Shown here piece after piece: positions 1 through 5,783 of a stretch of DNA of 6,733 bases (position 1 is the first letter of the stretch; every line of letters starts with the position of its first letter). The notes under the pieces were generated by a model. The model saw only the letters and a list, made by a program, of their open reading frames with translations, made no database searches and was not told where the DNA came from. Origin of the DNA: Paludibacteraceae bacterium (GTDB lineage: Bacteria; Bacteroidota; Bacteroidia; Bacteroidales; Paludibacteraceae); contig JAGPGR010000107.1 in the NCBI GenBank assembly GCA_018055865.1, positions 1 to 6,733 of the forward strand, in the 5' to 3' direction. The translations under genes and the position numbers were made by a program.

Positions 1-1
1 T

Positions 2-1447
2 TTAATCTAACATTTTTTGATACTTATTCCCAAACCGATCAACTACTTCTATCTGTATTTTTGCGTTTGGATTTTCAGGTTTGGCTCTGAACAAATGATG
101 AGTCTGACTTACACTTAACCAGGAATGCTTTTTGTTTTTTCCGGGCTGATATAGTTCTGCTGCATACGGATCTTCACCCCAATATCGCTGCATTTCACCC
201 TTGATTACTCCATCTTCATACCATTGTATTTTCCACCGAGGGTCATAATTATAAACATTTGCAATGAAACAATCGGGGAAATCAGTATCGCTTCCGACTT
301 TATAAAGCTTGAACTGGTCTGATTTGCTTTGATTTATTCCTTTGAAATACCATGTGAGGTTATCGTCGTTCACTTCGTACACCGTATAACCTTTTGGAGA
401 ACCATCTGTACAAACAACTCCCTGCCACCAGGCACCGCTGGCTGCAGCATGAACGTGTTCAGCGATATTTGGTGTAGCCTGAGTAAACCATTGAGTATGG
501 CTGTGTCCGGCGAGGATGTGTGTATTGTAAGGCGACAGAATTTTATACAATGCCTGTCTGTTTAATACCGAATTCGACATTTCCGTGGTATAACTACCGG
601 GCTTTTCGGATTCTCCGTAAATAGTAGGAATATGAAGTGTTACGATTACCGTGCTTCCGGGTTTTACCGACTTCAAATCCTGCTCCAACCACTGAAGCTG
701 ATTTTCATCGACATAGCCGATATAACGGTACGAAAAACCATAGTAAAACACATCCTTAAGGACAATGTAATGAATTTTACCTACGTTGAAGGAAAAATGA
801 GCAGGTCCGAAAGCTGCTGTAAAAGAGTTGGCTGATAATTCATTCGATCGGTTGTTGTAATCCATATCGTGATTCCCGATTACCTGATAAAAAGGCACAT
901 TGGTCTGAGCAACAACTTGTTTGTATTTATCGAAAAAATCCAATCGATCGAACACATTATCACCGGCACTGATAGCATGAACGGGCACATCGGCCGGAAA
1001 TGATGCAATGGTTTTTTTCACATCTTCCACCACTTCTTCCAACTGTTCAAATTCTTCCATATCGAGCACCTGAGGATCAGCCCACAGAACAAATGCATGT
1101 TTGGACTGCGATTTTTCTGATTTTCGAATTTCGAAATTGACCTTTTGTCTTTTCAGGTCCTGACTTATTTTTTGGAAAAATACCGGAATTCCATTCACAA
1201 CAGGCGATTCATATCCCGAGGGCAACGTATAATAAACATATTCGCTGTTGTCGGAAGTTTCCAAACGGAAATTTCCATGTTTGTCGGTCAGCACAATCGT
1301 TTTGCCATCGGTAATTTGTACCGACGAAATTGCTTTCCCTTGAGATGTTACTTTTCCTTTTACCGTAATATTTCCGGCAAAAACGAAAGCACTAAATAAT
1401 ATCGTGTAACTGTATAATAAGTATGTTAATAATCTTTTCTTGTTCAT
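2..1447 (-). CDS. Exported calcineurin-like metallophosphoesterase (MetallophosN-Metallophos-MetallophosC architecture)
   Basis: Complete 481-residue gene; its TAA stop is at the very edge of the window. A signal peptide (likely cut after VFA, residue 24) has no lipobox cysteine. Residues about 26-108 form a carboxypeptidase-regulatory-like beta domain (VKGKVTSQGKAISSVQITDG, TDKHGNFRLET), matching MetallophosN. The catalytic domain at about 117-320 has DPQ (124-126), GDNVFD (162-167), GNHD (191-194), LHIP with H272, and GHSH (314-317). Glutamine replaces the usual histidine of DxH, a known variant in this family and in CPPED1-like enzymes. Residues about 330-478 match MetallophosC. No T9SS tail is present, so periplasmic location is the simplest reading. 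The natural substrate is unknown. The start codon is 6 bases after the upstream stop, with an A/T-rich, SD-less leader, so co-transcription and translational coupling with the larger phosphoesterase are likely. Confidence 0.92.
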   Translation of the reverse strand: MNKKRLLTYLLYSYTILFSAFVFAGNITVKGKVTSQGKAISSVQITDGKTIVLTDKHGNFRLETSDNSEYVYYTLPSGYESPVVNGIPVFFQKISQDLKRQKVNFEIRKSEKSQSKHAFVLWADPQVLDMEEFEQLEEVVEDVKKTIASFPADVPVHAISAGDNVFDRLDFFDKYKQVVAQTNVPFYQVIGNHDMDYNNRSNELSANSFTAAFGPAHFSFNVGKIHYIVLKDVFYYGFSYRYIGYVDENQLQWLEQDLKSVKPGSTVIVTLHIPTIYGESEKPGSYTTEMSNSVLNRQALYKILSPYNTHILAGHSHTQWFTQATPNIAEHVHAAASGAWWQGVVCTDGSPKGYTVYEVNDDNLTWYFKGINQSKSDQFKLYKVGSDTDFPDCFIANVYNYDPRWKIQWYEDGVIKGEMQRYWGEDPYAAELYQPGKNKKHSWLSVSQTHHLFRAKPENPNAKIQIEVVDRFGNKYQKMLD

Positions 1448-1453
1448 AATTAT

Positions 1454-3961
1454 TTATTGTGATTTTATCATTTTACCAGTGAATAATTTGTTTTTAGTTT
1501 GTAATTGATAAACGTAAACACCCGGATTCAAATCCATAGGTTTGTAATCAATTACGTAATCTCCGCTGGATTGATTATTTTTATTCGTATTAAAAATCAA
1601 TCGATTATCTAACGAGTATATATTCAGAACCACATCGGATGTCTCTCTTATAGAATATTTAATTTTAGTTTCATGAGTGAAAGGATTGGGATAATTTTGA
1701 ATCATTTCTTTGTCTTTTGTCAGTTGCTGAATTCCGTTCGGAATAATCATATAATAATCTGACCACTGACTCCATTTAAGATTATTATCTCTATATCTGA
1801 TACGAATTTTATACTGTTTATTATTTTCATATTGCCTACGGTTTAACCTGAATTCATAAAAATTTATATTCTTATTCAAATCAACCGGATTCTGAAAAGC
1901 ATCGATTCCGTAAATATTTTGTTTATGTAAAACCGTATCCAAAAGAACGCTGTCAAAAGAATCTAAAATCTGAATTTGTTTTGACATGATTGAATCTTCT
2001 CCTTCAAATTCTGAACTTTCAATATCTAAATAATATTCAGAAATACCTGCTTTTACTATTATTGGCGTTTTTGGTGCATCCTGTTTTATTGATATGTACC
2101 ATCTATCAAGTTCATCGCTGTTTATTGGTTTTGAAAGTGTGCCAAGAGAATAGGCTGTATTTGTGAAAGATGATTCTTTCGGATCTATTTCAAGTATCTG
2201 GTAAAAGTACTGACTGATTGTTTTATGAATATCACTCAAATCTTCATTTTCACCAGCAGTCCAAGGATCAAGATATCCACCACCACCTCCTCCACAAATA
2301 ATTCTAAAATCACCTTCATGATTTTCAGCCATTAATGTTCCCCTTTCAAAACCATGTGTATGACCGTAGTGAATTTCTTTCACTTTTGTGTATTTTTTAA
2401 TTATTGGCAACAGACTTTTGGAGACATATGCTGAACTTCCATCATTTGTATTCACGTATTTCCAAAGTTCAGAAAATGGAGGGTGATGAAAGAACAGAAA
2501 AATAAAATCTATGTCCGAATCGCTTTCGGCAGTATTTAACCTTTCATTCAACCATTCAGCCTGAAAGAAGCCATATTCATTATAAATATTTGTATTGAGG
2601 CCAATAAACAATGAATTTCCTGACTTAAAATGCCATATTTTTTCATTAAGAGACGCTAATTGAGGAAAAGCAGACAACTCATCCAGCTTCATATATTTAT
2701 AGAAAAATGCATTTTCAGCTTCGTGATTTCCGGCAACAACCGTAGTTGCTAAGTAAGGAGTCAAAGAAGATAGAGGTTTGTAAAATTGTTTTGTATAATG
2801 TTCCAGCGTGTTACCATTAACTACGATATCTCCGGTATGGATTATTCCCTGAACAGAATCAGAAAAATTCCATCCATATTTCTCAATCATCTTTTCCCTT
2901 GCAGATCTGATCACTTTGCCTGCCATTGTTGTATCTGAACTATGTGTGTCACCAAGAATCAAAAATCGCAATTTTGATATTGAGGTAGATTCAGGAAGAG
3001 TACTGAATGAATATATTTCAGAAGTAATACCTCCGCTCGAAACCCGGTAATAATACCGACAATGAGATTCTAAACCGTTAAGTTTGACTGTATGCCACCT
3101 ATATGGCAAGTTCATTGTTTCAGATTCACCCGAAGTAGAATGGAGAAGATTTAGTGAATCTTTACCATATTCAACCATCGGAGTTTCAATGGAAGCATCA
3201 TGCCAGGAAATAATAACGGATGATTGTCCGAGACTTTGCAAGTAAGGAATTCTTGTAATCAAATACGAAGGATTCAAAGTACATCGACCCAATTCATTTA
3301 CTTCTGAGTCTGTAAGACATTTATCCCAGATTGCAAGTTCTGAACAGTAAATATCTCCATCCTCTTTATCGTTGTCAGCAAAGATCAATAATTTATCATT
3401 CAACGAAAATCTTCCATCTATGGGTTGAGATTTTCCTGAAAGAATTAAATTACCGTCGATATAATAACAAAATTCATAACCATTTTTCACCGTTACAACC
3501 AACCTGTACCACTCATCCGGGATAACAGAAAAATTTGAATAGCCAACTGCTGCCACTCCAATTTTGCCCGAGGTATTTATAAAGAGTTCACCGTCGTCGT
3601 TATTTGAAGCATTTGTTTGAAAAAAACTATACCATATTCCGGAAACAGGAATTTTAAAGTCAACCTGTAAAGAGTATTCGTTCACTTTTTTTCCTCCTCC
3701 GTTAGCTTTGATATTATGAATCAGCTCATAGTAGCTCCCAACACCAATTAATACTGCTCCATCGCCCACTTTGTAGCCATTTGTTTCAGTATGTGTTCCG
3801 ACTAAATTTAAGGATGCTTCATATCCTGTTTCAGTGTGAAGTAAAAAATTTTTGTCATCAAATTTCCACCATCCTTTTCTATCAGTTACATTAGCGCTAA
3901 CAGAAATGTCTGATAACATAAACAAAAGAAATGTAAATAAGTAAAGATTAATATTTTTCAT
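1454..3961 (-). CDS. Secreted multidomain calcineurin-like metallophosphoesterase: LamG-like, FN3, phosphoesterase, FN3-like, T9SS tail
   Basis: 835 residues. A signal peptide (cleavage likely after VSA, residue 23) precedes a LamG-like module at 29-225, homologous to those in the upstream gene. A fibronectin-III/purple-acid-phosphatase-N-like domain follows (about 235-322; VIISWHDAS, YYYRVSSGG, YSFSTLP). The catalytic metallophosphoesterase domain spans about 330-605. Its metal-ligand motifs are GDTH (337-340), GD (377-378), GNHE (411-414), FHHPP (491-495) and GHTH (533-536), followed by six glycines (557-562). A further FN3-like segment lies at about 620-742 (YKIRIRYRDNNLKWSQWSDY), and the T9SS type A tail is at 753-835. 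By family knowledge it is a dinuclear-metal hydrolase of phosphate mono- or diesters, here sent to the cell surface. The GDxxY tyrosine of true purple acid phosphatases is absent (GDIVVNG), so that exact name is not supported. The gene looks more A/T-rich than its neighbours. The ATG follows an A-rich leader (AGTAGAAAAA). Confidence 0.9.
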   Translation of the reverse strand: MKNINLYLFTFLLFMLSDISVSANVTDRKGWWKFDDKNFLLHTETGYEASLNLVGTHTETNGYKVGDGAVLIGVGSYYELIHNIKANGGGKKVNEYSLQVDFKIPVSGIWYSFFQTNASNNDDGELFINTSGKIGVAAVGYSNFSVIPDEWYRLVVTVKNGYEFCYYIDGNLILSGKSQPIDGRFSLNDKLLIFADNDKEDGDIYCSELAIWDKCLTDSEVNELGRCTLNPSYLITRIPYLQSLGQSSVIISWHDASIETPMVEYGKDSLNLLHSTSGESETMNLPYRWHTVKLNGLESHCRYYYRVSSGGITSEIYSFSTLPESTSISKLRFLILGDTHSSDTTMAGKVIRSAREKMIEKYGWNFSDSVQGIIHTGDIVVNGNTLEHYTKQFYKPLSSLTPYLATTVVAGNHEAENAFFYKYMKLDELSAFPQLASLNEKIWHFKSGNSLFIGLNTNIYNEYGFFQAEWLNERLNTAESDSDIDFIFLFFHHPPFSELWKYVNTNDGSSAYVSKSLLPIIKKYTKVKEIHYGHTHGFERGTLMAENHEGDFRIICGGGGGGYLDPWTAGENEDLSDIHKTISQYFYQILEIDPKESSFTNTAYSLGTLSKPINSDELDRWYISIKQDAPKTPIIVKAGISEYYLDIESSEFEGEDSIMSKQIQILDSFDSVLLDTVLHKQNIYGIDAFQNPVDLNKNINFYEFRLNRRQYENNKQYKIRIRYRDNNLKWSQWSDYYMIIPNGIQQLTKDKEMIQNYPNPFTHETKIKYSIRETSDVVLNIYSLDNRLIFNTNKNNQSSGDYVIDYKPMDLNPGVYVYQLQTKNKLFTGKMIKSQ
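1457..1705 (-). other. T9SS type A C-terminal sorting domain of the large phosphoesterase
   Basis: Residues 753-835 contain QNYPNPF, KYSIRETSDV, NIYSLDNRLI, GDYVIDYKPMDLNPGVYVYQ and the basic end GKMIKSQ, the standard layout of a type A sorting tail. It indicates outer-membrane translocation of the enzyme. The gene ends only 6 bases before the start of the next one. Confidence 0.87.
3287..3877 (-). repeat. LamG-like module, copy 3 (residues 29-225 of the large phosphoesterase)
   Basis: Third copy of the module found twice in the upstream gene. It keeps KGWWKFDD, ANGGG, NEYSLQVDF, SFFQT, DDGELF, EWYRLVVT, ADNDKEDGD and CSELAIWDKCLT. It is the most diverged of the three: the DDDGE loop is altered and there are extra cysteines (165, 215, 227). 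A substrate-targeting or binding role for the attached phosphoesterase is inferred. Confidence 0.78.
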
Positions 3962-4033
3962 TTTTTCTACTGTTCAATAATCGGATATAATGCTAATGAC
4001 ATGCAATTAATTCAACAAGATATTAATTTTAGT

Positions 4034-4070
4034 CAAAGAGGGTATCTCTTTAGAAGAAACACCCTCTTGA
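4034..4070 (-). terminator. Intergenic hairpin after the LamG gene; putative terminator
   Basis: In the gap between the LamG gene and the large phosphoesterase, AAGAGGGT (plus strand 4036-4043) pairs with ACCCTCTT (4061-4068). Outer pairing tca/tga closes it with a one-base bulge, and part of the 17-base interior (TCTT/AAGA) can pair further. It starts about 24 bases after the LamG gene's stop. Downstream in the gene direction comes CTAAAATTAATATC, A/T-rich but without a long U-run. It may terminate some transcripts, lowering expression of the downstream genes relative to the LamG gene (inference). Confidence 0.5.
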
Positions 4071-4094
4071 TTCAAAACAACACGAAACACATTC

Positions 4095-5711
4095 TTACTT
4101 AGAAACCACCATTTTTCGTACGGTCGATTGATTATTGCTAATCATCTGTAAATAATAAATACCATTGACAAGATTTTCAGAATTTAAATCGAGTTTGTAA
4201 TCACCAGGTGTCATATTTCCTTGAGAAACAACCCTGAGTTGTTTTCCTGTCAGATCAAGCACTTTAAATATCACATTACCCGTTTCCCTGATTGTGTAAG
4301 GGAATACAGTACTTACAGCAAACGGATTTGGGAAATTTTGTCCCAGTAAACTATTGTTCGAAGCATTTGGTTCTCGTATTCCGGTTCCTCCTCCGGTTGC
4401 ATCTCCAAGTTCAGCAACCTGTTCGGGAGTTAATTCCACATCCCATACAGCTAATTCGGAGCAATGGTAAACACCTTCTTCACCATCATCATCGGCAAAT
4501 ATATGTGGCAGATTTATGATTTGTAAAGCATGTCTGCTATCTGTTAAAATGCCGGTTTTCTCTACCCACAATTCACCATTAATATAAACTTTGTAAGTAT
4601 CACCAGATGAAGTAACTACAAGTCGATACCATGTTTCAGGATTAACCTTATTAGTAGACCAACCAAGGGCACTTAAACCAACAACACCTGTACCAGCAGA
4701 CCATTTAATAAACAAATCACCATCTCCTGAGTTAGTAGCACCTGTTTGAAAAAAAGAATAGTAACTTGGAGAAGTTCCTATTGCTTTAAAATCAATTTGC
4801 ATTGAGTAAACATTTACCATTGTTCCACCACCGTTTGCTTCTATTCCATGATTCATAGCTAATGATTGGTAAAATCCATCAACAATTGCGCCATTATCAT
4901 CTGAAGGACCGGTAGCTGCAGTATGAGTTACTGTTGCCTCAGGAATAAGATCATTACCAATGGATGCCAGCATTAAGTTTGCCGGATCATCGAATTTCCA
5001 CAAACCTTTTGGCTGCGGGAACATGGGTTGTGATGCATTTCCAAGTTCAATAGCCTGGTCTTCAGTTAAAGCTACATCCCAAACGGCCAGTTCAGCACAA
5101 TGTATTGTAGGATCTTCACCGTCATCATCGCCAAAAATATGAGGCAGTGGTTTCAAAGCATGACGACTATCAACAGTTATTCCCAATTTTTCGACATATA
5201 ACTCTCCATTAACATATACCCTGTAAAATTCACCACATTTAGCTGAAACAATCAGTCGATACCAAGTATCCGGATCAACAACGTTAGTTGACCAACCCAG
5301 TGCAGTCAAACCAATAGTTCCATTTGATTTGACAAACAAATCTCCATCTGCATCGTTCATAGGGCCAGTTTGGAAGAAAGACACATAGCCTGGGAGTGGA
5401 GCGGGCACCATAAAATCTATTTGAAAAGTATATTCATTCGTCAGGGAGCCACCACCATTAGCACCAATTCCATGATCCATAACCAAAGCATGACCTATCG
5501 GATCCATAATAGCAAGATTTCCATCCACAGGACCGGGAACAGATTCATTCGGAGTAGAACCATAAGTACCTAAAGCATTACCAATAGTAGCTTTAAGCAT
5601 ATCAGCACTATCATCGAATTTCCACCAACCTTTACGAGTTGGAATAGCAGCATAAACCGAGAATGTAAAAGCTGCAGTAATCAATAAAAAAAGTAATCTT
5701 TTTGTTTTCAT
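4095..5711 (-). CDS. Secreted protein with two tandem LamG-like (concanavalin A-like) modules and T9SS type A sorting domain
   Basis: The 538-residue protein starts with a signal peptide (MKTKRLLFLL..., likely cleaved near residue 21-22 after VYA). Two homologous ~200-residue modules follow at residues 27-224 and 235-436. Each runs through KGxWKFDD, ANGGG, a QIDF strand, SFFQTG, DGDLF, ALGWSTN, TWYRL, Y(V/I)NGEL, DSRHAL, LPHIF(G/A)DDDGE and C(A/S)ELAVWDVxLT. This pattern matches LamG/laminin-G-3 jelly-roll folds. A Gly-rich linker (TGGGTG, about 439-444) leads to the tail at 455-538, with QNFPNPF, an IRETGNV strand and a terminal RKMVVSK, typical of T9SS type A sorting domains. No enzymatic motif is visible. 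By family knowledge it would cross the outer membrane through T9SS and be surface-anchored or released; a role in binding carbohydrate or another polymer is inferred. The ATG is preceded by an A-rich leader (ATTAAAAAAC) and lies 53 bases after the susD-like stop. Confidence 0.88.
   Translation of the reverse strand: MKTKRLLFLLITAAFTFSVYAAIPTRKGWWKFDDSADMLKATIGNALGTYGSTPNESVPGPVDGNLAIMDPIGHALVMDHGIGANGGGSLTNEYTFQIDFMVPAPLPGYVSFFQTGPMNDADGDLFVKSNGTIGLTALGWSTNVVDPDTWYRLIVSAKCGEFYRVYVNGELYVEKLGITVDSRHALKPLPHIFGDDDGEDPTIHCAELAVWDVALTEDQAIELGNASQPMFPQPKGLWKFDDPANLMLASIGNDLIPEATVTHTAATGPSDDNGAIVDGFYQSLAMNHGIEANGGGTMVNVYSMQIDFKAIGTSPSYYSFFQTGATNSGDGDLFIKWSAGTGVVGLSALGWSTNKVNPETWYRLVVTSSGDTYKVYINGELWVEKTGILTDSRHALQIINLPHIFADDDGEEGVYHCSELAVWDVELTPEQVAELGDATGGGTGIREPNASNNSLLGQNFPNPFAVSTVFPYTIRETGNVIFKVLDLTGKQLRVVSQGNMTPGDYKLDLNSENLVNGIYYLQMISNNQSTVRKMVVSK
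4098..4349 (-). other. T9SS type A C-terminal sorting domain of the LamG protein
   Basis: Residues 455-538 show the usual order for this domain: (Q)NFPNPF, a beta strand ending in IRETGNV, VLDLTGKQL, a GDYKLDLNSENLVNGIYYLQ segment ('L.xGxYxL.L') and a basic/hydrophobic end RKMVVSK. By family knowledge it directs passage of the folded protein through the outer-membrane T9SS translocon and is normally removed by the sortase-like PorU. The tail of the neighbouring phosphoesterase has the same IRET element. Confidence 0.85.
4404..5009 (-). repeat. LamG-like module, copy 2 (residues 235-436 of the LamG protein)
   Basis: Second copy of the module, from KGLWKFDD to LTPEQVAELG, separated from copy 1 by only about ten residues (NASQPMFPQP). 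It keeps ANGGG, SFFQTG, GDGDLF, ADDDGEE and the cysteine at residue 417. It carries a small insertion near KWSAGTGVVG and a slightly longer DSRHALQIINLPHIF segment compared with copy 1. Confidence 0.8.
5040..5633 (-). repeat. LamG-like module, copy 1 (residues 27-224 of the LamG protein)
   Basis: First of three copies of a ~200-residue module in this window. It runs from KGWWKFDD to LTEDQAIELG. By eye roughly half or more of its residues match copy 2 in the same gene, and somewhat fewer match the N-terminal module of the next gene. It contains MNDADGDLF, GDDDGED and a cysteine at residue 205 in HCAELAVWD. The DNA copies have clearly diverged, so this is an old duplication and not a recent exact repeat. 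Confidence 0.8.
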
Positions 5712-5754
5712 GTTTTTTAATTATTTTAGAGTTAATAAAACGGTTCAATTTTAC

Positions 5755-5783
5755 TATGTGGCTTCTATTTAAGAAGCCACATA
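5755..5783 (-). terminator. Perfect 12-bp hairpin over the susD-like stop codon; possible terminator or attenuator
   Basis: Arms 5755-5766 and 5772-5783 are perfect 12-base inverted repeats (TATGTGGCTTCT on either strand) around a 5-base loop. Read on the minus strand, the stem includes the last sense codons (MWLL) and the TAG stop is at the loop/3' arm. The sequence after the stem in the gene direction is GTAAAATTGAACC, with no good U-run, so full termination is doubtful. On the plus strand the stem is followed by a T-rich stretch (5785-5798), which would suit termination of antisense transcription. It could instead attenuate or stabilise the polycistronic mRNA between the susD-like gene and the LamG gene. 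The hairpin is seen directly; its role is inferred. Confidence 0.5.

Noticed and set aside
329..565. Plus-strand open frames (for example 329-565, 1145-1399, 3331-3525, 4292-4519, 5370-5573, 6304-6489)
   Set aside because: All are short, lie entirely antisense to well-supported minus-strand genes, and their translations show no recognisable domain or signal; they are shadows.
2276..2293. Run of six glycine codons as a slippage-prone simple repeat
   Set aside because: The codons are mixed GGA/GGT, and a glycine-rich segment after GHxH is common in this phosphoesterase family, so it is structural and not a phase-variable tract.
1454..3961. Calling the large enzyme a true purple acid phosphatase
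   Set aside because: The FN3-plus-phosphoesterase layout is similar, but the iron-ligand tyrosine expected in GDxxY is missing (GDIVVNG), so only the general calcineurin-like call is supported.
3982..3989. TATATCCG (minus strand) as a Bacteroidota -7 promoter element for the large phosphoesterase
   Set aside because: It matches only the TA of TAnnTTTG, and no TTTG/TTG lies at the proper ~19-21 base distance upstream.
3287..5633. The LamG-like repeats as a mobile element or CRISPR-like array
   Set aside because: The copies are in-frame protein modules with substantial DNA divergence; there are no terminal inverted repeats, transposase, or short regularly spaced identical repeats.
5746..5753. 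TAAAATTG (minus strand) as a -7 promoter element for the LamG gene
   Set aside because: One mismatch to TAnnTTTG but no -33 TTG at suitable spacing; it directly follows the hairpin in A/T-rich DNA where chance matches are common.
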